Assembly (NCBI GenBank): GCA_025057975.1
Contig: JANWUV010000009.1
Span: 62,001-126,000 of the forward strand
Reading direction: 5' to 3'
Length of the DNA: 64,000 nt
Source: Chloracidobacterium sp.
GTDB taxonomy: Bacteria; Acidobacteriota; Blastocatellia; Chloracidobacteriales; Chloracidobacteriaceae
In this document: one piece after another, positions 8,979-18,256 of the stretch
Layout: each line of letters begins with the position of its first letter
Numbering within the stretch: the stretch's first letter is position 1
Translations under genes and position numbers: made by a program
Notes under the pieces: model-generated
Told to the model about the DNA's origin: nothing
Seen by the model: only the letters and a program-made list of their open reading frames with translations
Databases searched by the model: none

Positions 8979-11825
8979 CTAGGAGCGCGCGCTGGACGCC
9001 AGCGCCTGCGCGAACGCCTCTCGCAGCTTAAACAACTGCGCCGGTACATCCGCGCCTAAGTGAATCCACAGCACGCGCCGCTTCCGCTCGGCGAGGACTT
9101 GAAAATCCCCTCGCGCCTGGGCCGCCTTGACGACGCCGAAGGTATAGGCATGACCCGGTACGGGCAGGTCATGGGCGTCATCGCAGGTCAACTGCACAAA
9201 GACGCCGGTGTTTGGGCCGCCCTTGTACGCCTGGCCAGTTGAGTGCAGGAAGCGTGGGCCGAACCCCAAACAGGTGGCGACGCGCTTCTCGTCCCGGACA
9301 GCGTGCCGAATCGCCTGGAGGTGAGCTTTGTTGATCTGGTTCATTTCAAGATACGCCAGCAGGGCGAAGTAATCCCCGGCGGACAACCGCGCCAGATGCG
9401 CTTGTAGGTAACCGGCGAGGTTGTCGTGCGTGCCCAGCGCCGCCGCGTTCGCCGCGTCGGCAAACAGCTTGACGCCGTCGGCGGCGAAGATCGGCGTTTC
9501 CTCCGGTAGTGCGCCCGTGTGTTCATAGGCGGCGGTCAGTTCACGGGTGGCGACTTTACTCGCCTCGACATCCGGCTGATCAAACGGATTGACGCCCAGA
9601 ATTGCGCCGGCGACTGCTGTGGCCATTTCCCAGCGGAAGAACTCCTGCCCCAAGGTCATTTCGTTGGTCAGTCGGTTGACAATGACCGGATAGCCCGCGT
9701 CTTTGAAGGCGGCGACGGCGGCGTCGGTGGCATCGTTGTCATCGTCGTCAAGCCGCAGGTAGGCGAAAACACGGTCGTCGCCGTAAGATGAAATGTCGGT
9801 CGGGAACTCCAAATCCACCGGAATGATGGCTTTGCCTTGCTTGCCGAGCGATTCCGCGATGAGCTGTTCCAGCCATGCGCCCATCGCCCACAGCTTGGGC
9901 GAGGTGATAAAGGTCAACTTGTCCCGCCCGACTTTGGCGAGCGCGCCCAGCGTACAGCCCAACACCACGCCGGGGTTTTCGGCGACCGGTACGCAGGAGG
10001 AGCAGGCGGCCGCCATGTCGGCGGCTAAGTCGAGGAACTCGCCCACCGGCACGCCCATCACCGCCGCTGGAACCATCCCAAAGTTCGACAGCGCCGAATA
10101 CCGTCCGCCGACGCTCGGCACGCCGGCGAAGACATACCGGAAGCCGTCGGCTTTGGCGACGGCTTCCAGTTTTGAGCCGGGGTCGGTAATGGCGACAAAG
10201 TGCGCGCCGACGCGCTCCGGTCCAACAATCTGCTTCATCCGTTCAAAGAAGTACTGCTTGAAGATGTTTGATTCGAGCGTCGTCCCCGACTTGCTCGCCA
10301 CGATGAAGACGGTGCGCTCAAGGTCGAGTTGGGCCTCCAGCGCGCTGATCTGGGCTGGGTCAGTGGAATCCAGCACGTGTACCACCGGTGCGTCGGCCAG
10401 CACGCCGAACGTCATGCGCAGCACTTCCGGGCAGAGACTCGATCCGCCCATACCGAGAACAACGGCGTGTTGGAAGTTCCCCCGCAGGTCCGCCGCCGCC
10501 GCCGTCAACGTCGGCAGGTTGGCGAGCTGATCCTCAATCAGACCTAGCCAGCCCAGCCACCGGCTTTCATCTCCGCCTGTCCACAACCGCGCGTCGCGCA
10601 TCCAGAGACGGCGCCCCTTGCCGTTGATTTTCCAGTCGTCGAGTTCGGCGTCCACCAGTCGGCGGTGAGCATCCGTTAGGTGGAGTTCCTGCGCGTTGAG
10701 GCGCGTCCAGTTGACGGCCTTGCACTTTTTGTCGAGCGAGTTAAGCAGCTTGTCAAACGGCTCGGCGAAGAGGCGGACGGCCTCAGTCAGCAGCGTGTCG
10801 GTGACCTCCTTGAGCGAAATGCCGACCTTTTCAAGTGTTTCAAGTGTGTCGTGGGCAGCTTCAAGGTCGCTTTCGAGCGTTGGTTGGACGCGCCCGTGGT
10901 CACGAAACGCCTCCCACGTCGCCGGTGGCATGGTGTTCACGGTGTCGGGGCCGATGAGCGCCTCGACGTAGAGCACGTCGCTGTACTGCGGGTTTTTCGT
11001 TCCCGTACTGGCCCAGAGCAGGCGCTGCGTCCGCGCGCCAGCTGCCGCCAGCCTTTCCCACCGCTCGCCGGAAAAGATTTTTTTGTAGGCCTGATAAGCC
11101 AGTTTGGCGTTGGCAATAGCCACCTTTCCCTTGAGGCTTTCAAGTAGCGCCCGGTCACCGTCGCCGGCCTTGAGTTTGGCGTCGAGCTTAGCGTCCACCA
11201 GTGTGTCAATACGGCTGACGAAGAAGCTGGCGACGCTGGCGACGCGGCGCAGGTCGCCGCCGCCGGCCGCCAAGGCTTCGAGGCCGGCAAGGTAGGCTTC
11301 CGCCACCTGCCGATACACGTCCTGCGCGAAGAGCAGCGTGACGTTGACATTGACGCCCTCGCTGATGAGCGTTTGGATGGCAGGGAGACCTTCCGGGGTC
11401 GCCGGTACCTTGATCATCAGGTTCGGACGGTTGACGGTCTGCCACAACCGACGCGCTTCGGCGATGGTGCCGTCGGTGTCTCTGGCAAGGTACGGCGACA
11501 CTTCGAGGCTAACGTATCCATCCCGCCCCTGCGTCCGTTCGTAGACCGGCCTAAGAATGTCAGCGGCGTTCTGGACGTCCTCGACGGCCAGCCGCTCATA
11601 CAGCGTCATGGCATCGAGGTTTTCCGGTTCGAGCGCCGCCAGCGCCGCCGTATAGTCTTGGCTGCCAGTGATTGCTTTTTCAAAAATTGCGGGGTTGGAC
11701 GTAACGCCCATCAGCCCGTCTTCGTCAATGAAGCGTTGCAGTTCGCCGCTGGTCATCAGGCTGCGCCGGATGTAGTCAAGCCACGGCGACTGCCCATGCT
11801 CATGTAACGCTCGAAGAGGATTCAT
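8979..11825 (-). CDS. tal-pgi: Bifunctional transaldolase / glucose-6-phosphate isomerase
   Basis: One 948-residue polypeptide joins two enzymes. Residues 1 to about 370 form a transaldolase: GVTSNPAIFEKAI near 40, MIKVPAT with the Schiff-base Lys at 139, SEGVNVNVTLLFA, and LLWASTGTKNP. From about 400 to the end it is a phosphoglucose isomerase of the compact type: VVLGMGGSSLCPEV, FIVASKSGTTLESN, and a C-terminal GFGPRFLHSTGQAYKGGP. The fusion links sedoheptulose/fructose carbon shuffling with fructose-6-phosphate to glucose-6-phosphate conversion, which closes a cycle back to Zwf. Fused tal-pgi genes are known in some bacteria. A GGAG lies about 13 bases before the ATG. Confidence 0.95.
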   Translation of the reverse strand: MNPLRALHEHGQSPWLDYIRRSLMTSGELQRFIDEDGLMGVTSNPAIFEKAITGSQDYTAALAALEPENLDAMTLYERLAVEDVQNAADILRPVYERTQGRDGYVSLEVSPYLARDTDGTIAEARRLWQTVNRPNLMIKVPATPEGLPAIQTLISEGVNVNVTLLFAQDVYRQVAEAYLAGLEALAAGGGDLRRVASVASFFVSRIDTLVDAKLDAKLKAGDGDRALLESLKGKVAIANAKLAYQAYKKIFSGERWERLAAAGARTQRLLWASTGTKNPQYSDVLYVEALIGPDTVNTMPPATWEAFRDHGRVQPTLESDLEAAHDTLETLEKVGISLKEVTDTLLTEAVRLFAEPFDKLLNSLDKKCKAVNWTRLNAQELHLTDAHRRLVDAELDDWKINGKGRRLWMRDARLWTGGDESRWLGWLGLIEDQLANLPTLTAAAADLRGNFQHAVVLGMGGSSLCPEVLRMTFGVLADAPVVHVLDSTDPAQISALEAQLDLERTVFIVASKSGTTLESNIFKQYFFERMKQIVGPERVGAHFVAITDPGSKLEAVAKADGFRYVFAGVPSVGGRYSALSNFGMVPAAVMGVPVGEFLDLAADMAAACSSCVPVAENPGVVLGCTLGALAKVGRDKLTFITSPKLWAMGAWLEQLIAESLGKQGKAIIPVDLEFPTDISSYGDDRVFAYLRLDDDDNDATDAAVAAFKDAGYPVIVNRLTNEMTLGQEFFRWEMATAVAGAILGVNPFDQPDVEASKVATRELTAAYEHTGALPEETPIFAADGVKLFADAANAAALGTHDNLAGYLQAHLARLSAGDYFALLAYLEMNQINKAHLQAIRHAVRDEKRVATCLGFGPRFLHSTGQAYKGGPNTGVFVQLTCDDAHDLPVPGHAYTFGVVKAAQARGDFQVLAERKRRVLWIHLGADVPAQLFKLREAFAQALASSARS

Positions 11826-11923
11826 ACGGTACTGCTCCAGGTTAATGAAACCGTTGAGGAACTTTTATTTAGAGTATCGAAACCTAGATGGTTTCGAGGT
11901 TTTTCGGGCGCTGGGCGAGCCGG

Positions 11924-13960
11924 TCAGTCGGTGGTTTTTGCGAGGAGCGCCTTGGCGGTCGCCACGACGTTTTCGGTGGTAAAGCCGAACTCACGCATGA
12001 GAACCGTAAATGGAGCCGACGCGCCAAAGCTTTTCATAGCAATGATTGCGCCTTCATCAGTAATGTAGTTTCTCCAGCCCAGTGGGGAAGCCGCCTCAAT
12101 GGCGAGGCGCTTTTTGACGTTTGGCGGTAGGACGCTGCGGCGGTACTCCTCCGGTTGCCGTTCAAACAGTTCCCAACTCGGCATGCTAATGACGCGCACG
12201 GCGACGCCTTCCGCCTGGAGCCGGGCTTGCGCGGCGACCGCCCATTGGAGTTCCGAACCACTGCCAATCAAGATGAGATCAGGTGGGCTATGTTGTTCTT
12301 TGGAAAAGACATATGCGCCACGTGAGAGTTCGCTTGCCGGCGCGTGGTGGGTACGGTCAAAAGTCGGTATTTTCTGGCGGGTGAGAATAATCGCCGTTGG
12401 CCCGTCGGTGTTGCGGACGGCTGTGCGCCAGGCCTCGGTGACTTCGTTGGCGTCGGCCGGGCGAATGACCGTCAGATTGGGGATGGCGCGCAGGCCGGCG
12501 AGTTGTTCAACGGCCTGATGCGTCGGCCCGTCTTCGCCAAGGCCGATGCTGTCGTGGGTGAAGACGTAGATGACGCGCAGCCGCATGAGCGCCGCCAGCC
12601 GAATAGCGGCTTTCATATAGTCGGAAAAGACGAGAAACGTGCCGCCATACGGGATAAAGCCGCGACTGAGCGCCAGGCCGTTGAGGATGGCGCCCATGGC
12701 GTGTTCCCGAACGCCGAAGTGGAAGTTACGCCCGTGGCGGTCAGTGGCGCTGTAAGCGGTTGCGCTCTTGATGGCTGTGTTGTTGGAGGGCGTCAAATCG
12801 GCCGAGCCGCCGATGAGAAAAGGCAGCCGCTCCGCCAGCGTGTTGATGACCACACCGGACGCTTGCCGGGTCGCCATGTCGTCGGTGAAGGTCGGCAGGT
12901 CAGCGTCCCAGCCGGGCGGAAGTTCGCCGGCGTGAAACGCGCGCCATTCAGCGGCGAGGTCGGGGTAAGCGGCTTCATAGGCGGCGAAGCGCGCCGTCCA
13001 GTCGGCTTCCAGCTGTTCACCGCGCGGAATGCAGGCGCGGTACACTTCCAGTGCTTCGGCGGGGATCGTAAACGGCGCGTCGTAGGGCCAACCGTACGCC
13101 TGTTTGGTCAGCTTGACTTCCTCAGCGCCGAGCGGTTCACCGTGCGCCTTGGCTGTATCCTGCTTGTTGGGGCTGCCGTAGCCAATGTGTGTCCGGGCGA
13201 CGATGAGCGACGGGCGGGTGGTTTCGGCGCGCGCCTGTTCAATGGCTTGGGCGATTTGCTTGAGGTCATTGCCTTCGATGGACTGGACGTGCCAATCGTA
13301 GGCGAGAAAGCGGGTCGCCACGTGTTCGCGGAAGGTTAGATCGGTGCTGCCGTCAATGGTGATGCGGTTGTCGGCGTAGTAGACGATGAGTTTACCGAGT
13401 TTAAGCGTCCCGGCGAGGCTACAGGCTTCGGAGGCCACGCCTTCCATTAGATCGCCGTCGCTGCACAGCACGTAGGTGTTGTAGTCCACGATGGTGTGGC
13501 CCGGGCGGTTGAAGTACGCGGCGAGTTTAGTTTCAGCAATCGCCATCCCGACGGCTGTGGCGATGCCTTGACCGAGCGGCCCGGTCGTGGTTTCGACGCC
13601 GGGCGTGTGGCCGTACTCCGGGTGGCCCGGCGTTTTTGAGCCCCACTGGCGGAATCGCTTGATGTCTTCGAGCGGCAGGTCATACCCGGTCAGGTGCAGC
13701 AGCCCGTAAAGCAACATACAGCCGTGGCCGGCGGAGAGAACGAAGCGGTCGCGGTTGGGCCAGTGTGGATTGCGCGGATTGTGGCGGAGATAGCGGGTGA
13801 AGAGCAGGTAGCCGAACGGCGCATTTTCCATCGGCGCGCCGGGATGGCCTGACTGCGCCTGCTCGACGGCGTCAATAGCGAGCGTGCGGAGCGTTGTGAC
13901 GCAGAGTTGGTCGCGTTCGGTCGTCCGGGCGGCCGGTTGGACGGCAGGTAGGGAAGCCAT
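11924..13960 (-). CDS. tkt: Transketolase
   Basis: The thiamine-diphosphate enzyme transfers two-carbon units in the non-oxidative pentose-phosphate (and Calvin-type) pathway. The 678-residue product has [19 protein letters not shown] at the start, [18 protein letters not shown], the TPP-motif region [15 protein letters not shown], and the [21 protein letters not shown] pyrimidine-domain signature. The substrate loop reads GAPMENAPF where many transketolases have GLPMGAAP. The longest frame adds 51 improbable residues. The ATG used begins MASLPAVQP, although no strong ribosome binding site is visible. It is the promoter-proximal gene of the minus-strand tkt, tal-pgi, gnd, zwf, opcA, pgl run. 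Confidence 0.95.
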   Translation of the reverse strand: MASLPAVQPAARTTERDQLCVTTLRTLAIDAVEQAQSGHPGAPMENAPFGYLLFTRYLRHNPRNPHWPNRDRFVLSAGHGCMLLYGLLHLTGYDLPLEDIKRFRQWGSKTPGHPEYGHTPGVETTTGPLGQGIATAVGMAIAETKLAAYFNRPGHTIVDYNTYVLCSDGDLMEGVASEACSLAGTLKLGKLIVYYADNRITIDGSTDLTFREHVATRFLAYDWHVQSIEGNDLKQIAQAIEQARAETTRPSLIVARTHIGYGSPNKQDTAKAHGEPLGAEEVKLTKQAYGWPYDAPFTIPAEALEVYRACIPRGEQLEADWTARFAAYEAAYPDLAAEWRAFHAGELPPGWDADLPTFTDDMATRQASGVVINTLAERLPFLIGGSADLTPSNNTAIKSATAYSATDRHGRNFHFGVREHAMGAILNGLALSRGFIPYGGTFLVFSDYMKAAIRLAALMRLRVIYVFTHDSIGLGEDGPTHQAVEQLAGLRAIPNLTVIRPADANEVTEAWRTAVRNTDGPTAIILTRQKIPTFDRTHHAPASELSRGAYVFSKEQHSPPDLILIGSGSELQWAVAAQARLQAEGVAVRVISMPSWELFERQPEEYRRSVLPPNVKKRLAIEAASPLGWRNYITDEGAIIAMKSFGASAPFTVLMREFGFTTENVVATAKALLAKTTD

Positions 13961-14307
13961 GAGCGTTTGGGATGTAGGGAATCTGGAATGAGCGCGGCGG
14001 CGCGTGTGGACGTAAGGTAAGAAAACAAACGGTGGGTATGTTCTATCGCCAATCGTCGCGCCAAAGCAAGTCAAAACCGAGCGCCTCGTCGTTGCCGAGG
14101 GGAGCCGCTTCACAAGGGGGGGAGGAGTCCGCCAAAGGCGTCCGACGGTGTGGTTGAGAGGGGGGATGAGGAAAAGAGTGAAACTTCATGTAACGCCTCA
14201 AGCCGACGATGAGCCGTTGGTTGGGTGTCTGACTGGAAACAGTTGGCAGTGTTGGCTTATACGCCGCGGCCGGGCGTGGGGCGCAAGGCCTCAAGCAAAG
14301 TCTTGGC
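13961..14307. other. Intergenic stretch without a recognisable gene
   Basis: This 347-base gap separates the transketolase start from the end of the methyltransferase gene, both on the minus strand. The reading frames crossing it give low-complexity Pro/Arg/Ser-rich translations and no family resemblance. It should contain the promoter of the pentose-phosphate run, but I could not identify a convincing -35/-10 pair. Confidence 0.6.
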
Positions 14308-14961
14308 TTAGGAAACAGGGCGCTGGCGAGCGGACGGCATTTCCGTCTGGTTGGCGTGTGCCGTGGTTCTGGCGGGCTTGGGCGCGACGGCTTGAACTTC
14401 CGCCACAATGTCAAAGATGGAAAGCGTTTCGCGCTCGATGATAAAGCCAGCGGCCGCAATGGCGTGGCACGTGGCGCGGTTGAGGTGGCAGCCGGCGGCG
14501 AGGCGTTTTTGGAGCGGTGTCAGGGCGTCGGCGACGTAGCCGAGGAGTCCCGGCGGACGGATGTGTTCCAGCGCGAGCAGTTGGCCGCCTGGGCGCAGGA
14601 CACGCCGGATTTCGTCCAGCGCCTGTTTTGGATCGGCGACGGTGCACAGCGCAAGGGTGACGACAACGGTATCGAATGTTTCATCGGGAAAGGGCAGCGC
14701 TTCGGCGGCGGCTGTGCAGAACGTCACCGGCAGGTCGGCCGGACGCGGTTTGGCTTGCGCTAGGCGCAGCATGGCGGGGTCAGGGTCAGTGAAGGTCAAC
14801 GACCGGACCTGCCGGTAAAAGGGAAGATTCGCGCCCGTGCCGCCGCCAATTTCGAGAACATCACCAGTCGCCTGCGGGATCAGGCGTTGTCGTCGCACGG
14901 CGAAGATACGCCGTTCGAGCGGGCGCATGTAGGCGTCGTAGTTGTCGGCGAACTTACCCAT
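14308..14961 (-). CDS. Class I SAM-dependent methyltransferase, UbiE/MenG-like
   Basis: This 217-residue cytosolic protein carries the classical methyltransferase motifs: DVLEIGGGTGANLPFY (motif I, residues about 35-50), DPDPAMLRLA (post-I), FDTVVVTLALCTV (motif II) and RVLRPGGQLLALEHIR (motif III). Such small Methyltransf_11 proteins act on lipids, quinones or small molecules. The C-terminal 25 residues are Ala/Pro/Thr-rich and probably unstructured. GGAGGAG lies nine bases before the ATG. It lies 152 bases downstream of an ABC ATPase gene on the same strand. The substrate cannot be inferred. An ubiquinone or menaquinone role is possible, but context does not support it. Confidence 0.82.
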   Translation of the reverse strand: MGKFADNYDAYMRPLERRIFAVRRQRLIPQATGDVLEIGGGTGANLPFYRQVRSLTFTDPDPAMLRLAQAKPRPADLPVTFCTAAAEALPFPDETFDTVVVTLALCTVADPKQALDEIRRVLRPGGQLLALEHIRPPGLLGYVADALTPLQKRLAAGCHLNRATCHAIAAAGFIIERETLSIFDIVAEVQAVAPKPARTTAHANQTEMPSARQRPVS

Positions 14962-15113
14962 ATTTGGTGGTCTCCTCCGGGCGGGCCTGGGGGGATAAGC
15001 TGCGGAAGCGCAGGCCGGTTCTCGGCTGGCTGGAGCGTCACCGGCCTGCCGTTATCGTCAGGAGCGCTGGGGGTAGTGTATCACGGCGTTGGGTTGCCCA
15101 AGGCGAGGCGGCG

Positions 15114-16052
15114 TTAGACGATGTCGCTGGCGTCGGCGTTGCGGATGAAAAACTCTTCCAACGCCGATTTGACCGGCGTAATGGAGACAAGCCGCCCGCC
15201 ATGGCGACGCAGTTCAGCTAGGGCGTCGCCGACCTCGTCCGCCGACTTGAGTTCGCAGTGCAGTCCGGCGGCGGTTTGGCGCAGTCGCGCGGCGTATCTC
15301 TGCAGAGCTTGGACGGTTTCAGGTGTTGTTTCCGTAGCGACAATTTCCAGTGTCGCTGACCGTCCAGCTTGAAGCTCCGCTAGGGTGCCGTACGCCACGC
15401 GCCGTCCCTGTTTGAGGATGGCGACGCGGTCACATAAAGCCTCCACATCGGACAGAATGTGTGTTGAAAGGAACACCGTTTTGCCGCGATCGCGTAAGCC
15501 GGCGATGATGTCCCGCACTTCGCGGCGTCCGATAGGGTCAAGCCCGGTCATCGGTTCGTCTAGGAAGACCACTTCGGGGTCGTGCAGGATGGCCTGGGCG
15601 ATGCCGATGCGTTGGAGCATGCCCTTGGAGTACTTGCGCAGCGGACGATTGGCGGCGTGCCGCATCCCGACCAGTTCGAGCATTTCCTCGATGCGCCGCG
15701 CGCGCCGGTCGGCGTCCATGCCGCAGAGCCGGCCGAAGTAATCCAGCAGTTCGCGTCCGGTCAAATAGTCGTAAAAGTAGGGCGTCTCCGGCAGGTAGCC
15801 GATTCGCCGACGCATGGCAACGTCATCCAGCGGACGACCGAGGATGCGAGCTGTTCCGCCGGTCGGATAAACGATGCGCATCAGGATTTTGAGCGTCGTC
15901 GTTTTTCCGGCGCCGTTGTGGCCGAGGAAGCCAAATACTTCGCCTTCGTAGACTTCAAGACTGACATCCTCAAGCGACTTGACACGCTTGTTGCGCCAGA
16001 AGCCGGTGACGTACTCCATTGAGAGCCGTTCGATTTCAACAACGGGTCGCAT
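15114..16052 (-). CDS. ABC transporter ATP-binding protein (ABC-2 exporter type)
   Basis: The 312-residue protein is a single nucleotide-binding domain of the CcmA/DrrA/NatA class. Walker A is GHNGAGKTT at 44-52, the signature is YSKGMLQR, Walker B is VVFLDEP followed by [12 protein letters not shown], and the H-loop is STHILSDVE. After about residue 220 comes the DUF4162-like C-terminal extension typical of ABC-2 exporters. No ABC-2 permease is adjacent: the next gene on the strand is a methyltransferase and the upstream gene is divergent. Its membrane partner must therefore be encoded elsewhere. Substrate is unknown. Confidence 0.9.
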   Translation of the reverse strand: MRPVVEIERLSMEYVTGFWRNKRVKSLEDVSLEVYEGEVFGFLGHNGAGKTTTLKILMRIVYPTGGTARILGRPLDDVAMRRRIGYLPETPYFYDYLTGRELLDYFGRLCGMDADRRARRIEEMLELVGMRHAANRPLRKYSKGMLQRIGIAQAILHDPEVVFLDEPMTGLDPIGRREVRDIIAGLRDRGKTVFLSTHILSDVEALCDRVAILKQGRRVAYGTLAELQAGRSATLEIVATETTPETVQALQRYAARLRQTAAGLHCELKSADEVGDALAELRRHGGRLVSITPVKSALEEFFIRNADASDIV

Positions 16053-16165
16053 GTAGGCCTAGGCCGCCGAGGATTTTCGGTGCGTTGTTTGTGGCGCTCG
16101 CAGTATGGTGAAAGCAGGTGGTCGGTTCAACCGCCGTTTTGCGTCAGGGCAGGAGGGGGGTGGGT

Positions 16166-16882
16166 ATGAGTTTGTTGTCGCCCACGGTCTGGGTGATTCA
16201 TATCGCAAGCGTCACGGAGTGGACCTTGGCGATAGGTTTGGCGTGGCGGTTGGGTGCGGCGCTGGGGCGAGTGGATGTCCAACGGTTGGCCGTGGCGATG
16301 TTGCCGCACTGGGGGGCGGGGTTGTGCGTTCTTGCGTGGCATGCGACGAATGACGCGCCGGATGTGATGTGGCTTCCACGGACGCACGAGCTGCTGACGC
16401 TTGTTGGAAGCGTTGGGCTGGCGACGGCGGCGCTGCATTTGCGTGAATGGGTGCGGCGCTATCCGCGTTTTGTTTTGGTGCTGACGGCGGCGGCGGCGCT
16501 AACGGTCGGCGGCTTCCTGTTGGCGCGGGCGTGGCTGCCCTATGGCGGGACGCGCGGTGCGATGATCCAAGCAGCCGGACTCGCTTATGCGCTGTTTGTC
16601 GTCTTTCTGGCGCTGAATCGGCGGTGGGATCGGGAGGCGTTCAACGTCCAGACGATTGTCGGCTATGGGTTGCTGATCCTGTTCGTCGTTGTCACGATAG
16701 CGTTGAGCGGTGTCGCCCGAACGGTTTATCGCGCACCTTCGCTGACGCATGTGGACTGGCTGCACGGCGTCGCCGAAGGGACGATGACCGTTGCCAACTT
16801 AGTGTTGGTGTTGGGTTTACGCCGGTCGCTCCGGTCGGTGGAAGCCGCCGCCGTTCCGACGGCGACCATTGCGCCGGCTTGA
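16166..16882 (+). CDS. Membrane protein fusing DUF2499 (Ycf49-like) and DUF3593 domains
   Basis: The 238-residue protein has about six to seven hydrophobic segments. Residues 5-85 resemble DUF2499 (Ycf49-like): WVIHIASVTEWTLAIGLAWR, MLPHWGAGLCVLAWH and LTLVGSVGLA. The C-terminal part resembles DUF3593: YGLLILFVVVTIALSG, then SLTHVDWLHGVAEGTMTVAN and LVLGLRRSLR. I know both families from cyanobacteria and plastid-bearing eukaryotes, where they are small separate proteins of unknown function. The domain assignment is from memory of their consensus and was not searched. AGGAGGGGGG directly before ATG selects this start over a leader 16 codons longer. It is divergent from an ABC ATPase gene and precedes tRNA-Arg. 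Confidence 0.75.
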   Translation: MSLLSPTVWVIHIASVTEWTLAIGLAWRLGAALGRVDVQRLAVAMLPHWGAGLCVLAWHATNDAPDVMWLPRTHELLTLVGSVGLATAALHLREWVRRYPRFVLVLTAAAALTVGGFLLARAWLPYGGTRGAMIQAAGLAYALFVVFLALNRRWDREAFNVQTIVGYGLLILFVVVTIALSGVARTVYRAPSLTHVDWLHGVAEGTMTVANLVLVLGLRRSLRSVEAAAVPTATIAPA

Positions 16883-16918
16883 AAAGCCGACTACATCTAT
16901 ACGGGCTTAGTTGCTGAT

Positions 16919-16992
16919 GCGCCCGTAGCTCAATTGGATAGAGCATCAGACTTCGGATCTGAGGGTTGGGAGTTCGAGTCTCTCCGGGCGCA
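16919..16992 (+). tRNA. tRNA-Arg (anticodon UCG)
   Basis: A full cloverleaf of 74 nucleotides folds. The acceptor arms gcgcccg and cgggcgc pair, the D-arm follows (agctcaattggatagagc), the anticodon stem is caga/tctg with loop cttcgga, and the T-arm contains gttcgag. The anticodon TCG reads CGA and related Arg codons. The 3' CCA is not encoded. The gene lies in the gap between the DUF2499-DUF3593 gene and the convergent DUF445 gene. Confidence 0.96.
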
Positions 16993-17237
16993 CTCCACTT
17001 CGTTTCCACAAACCTTCCCAAACCCGCACAAGCCCAGTCAAAGTCAAGCCTCGCACCTGACCGCTTCTATTTTGCCGCCGGAACAAGTTTCCGTTGGATG
17101 CTTGCCGGGCTCGTGATTTGTTCTTGTTAGGGCGCGAGTTAGGGTGAGAGACAGGAACGACGCAGGGGAAGCGGTGTTGGGCACAGTAGGGGCGCTGGCG
17201 AAGCCGGCCGTCCGGTCGCCTAGCAAGAGCCAGACGC

Positions 17238-18092
17238 CTATGGCCCAGCGAAGGTGCGCCACAAGTTGACGCTCGTTTGCAGGACGCCGACGACCAAACC
17301 CACATACGTTCCAAACGTCATAATGCCCCGTAGCTCGCGGCCGGCGGTCTCATAGACGAGACTTTCAAAGATGTCGTTCGAGAACGTCTCAAAACGACGC
17401 TTGATGATGCCCCGAATGTCCAGCCGCTCGCTAAGCCGCCGAACAAGATCCTGGGCGATCCGCTTCTGAAGCGGACGTTCGCTGGAAAAGATCGCCTCCG
17501 GCAACCGCCGCAGCGCCTCATCAACGACTTCCCGAATCGCCATACTCTCGGAAAGTTGATCGGCAAGCTCATTGATGGCGCGGTCAACAATGCGGTACAC
17601 CAAAGCGTCGCCGACCAGAAACGTCGCCGTCTGGCGTACCGCCGGGTGGTAGTCCCGCTCTAACCGCCGAACCACAACCGCCCGCAACTCATGGGCGATC
17701 CGCCACTTGGCCTCCGAAGAATGCTTCAGCGTGGCAAGCATCTCCGTCATCCGACCGGCGACCAGCGGCAACAGCGCGTCGGACTGCGACCGCTCGGCGT
17801 AGCGCGAACGCGCCAGCCGCTCCACATCGGCGTCAAGGCGCAGTTCATGGAGTGCGGCGGCCAAGATGTCGGCGGTCAGCAGTTTTTCGGCGATGACGCC
17901 GGCCAGCGCGTCCACAAAACGGTCGCGCTCCGCCGGTAGTAGTCCCGGCGTGAACGGCAACTTCCAGCCGAAGAGGTACACCGGCTTGAGCGGGCGGAAG
18001 AGCATCTTGACCGCCAACCAAGCGGCCCCGTAACCGTGCGCCGTGGCGATGACCAGCGGGCTGCAATCGGAAAGCAAGCGCAGAAGGTTCAT
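17238..18092 (-). CDS. DUF445 family membrane protein
   Basis: This 284-residue protein belongs to the DUF445 family (YheB-like). It has an N-terminal hydrophobic segment with the conserved NWLAVKMLFRP-type sequence (here AAWLAVKMLFRPLKP) and GWKLPFTPGLLPAERDRF. A long predicted helical region follows, and then a C-terminal hydrophobic anchor (MTFGTYVGLVVGVLQ). The architecture of two membrane ends and a helical middle, and the length, are normal for short members. Function is not established for the family. It is transcribed away from the orphan permease gene, separated by 164 bases. Confidence 0.83.
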   Translation of the reverse strand: MNLLRLLSDCSPLVIATAHGYGAAWLAVKMLFRPLKPVYLFGWKLPFTPGLLPAERDRFVDALAGVIAEKLLTADILAAALHELRLDADVERLARSRYAERSQSDALLPLVAGRMTEMLATLKHSSEAKWRIAHELRAVVVRRLERDYHPAVRQTATFLVGDALVYRIVDRAINELADQLSESMAIREVVDEALRRLPEAIFSSERPLQKRIAQDLVRRLSERLDIRGIIKRRFETFSNDIFESLVYETAGRELRGIMTFGTYVGLVVGVLQTSVNLWRTFAGP

Positions 18093-18256
18093 AACTGCGC
18101 GCCGTTGGGGCGAGGAATGTAGGCAAGCGCCGGGTGAAATGAAACTCTAGCGCGCCCGCCGTGCGCTTTGCATCTGGAAATCAAAGCCGTCGGGCGTCAA
18201 AGGCGCTGTTTGGTGCTATTGTAGCGCATCACTTCGCCGACGGTTGTTAAACGCTC

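Noticed and set aside
12344-13339. Plus-strand 331-codon frame inside transketolase
   Set aside because: Antisense to conserved tkt sequence, and its residues show no domain pattern.
16875-16889. Hairpin cggctt-gaa-aagccg over the stop of the DUF2499-DUF3593 gene
   Set aside because: The stem is short and has no following T-run, so it is not supported as an intrinsic terminator.
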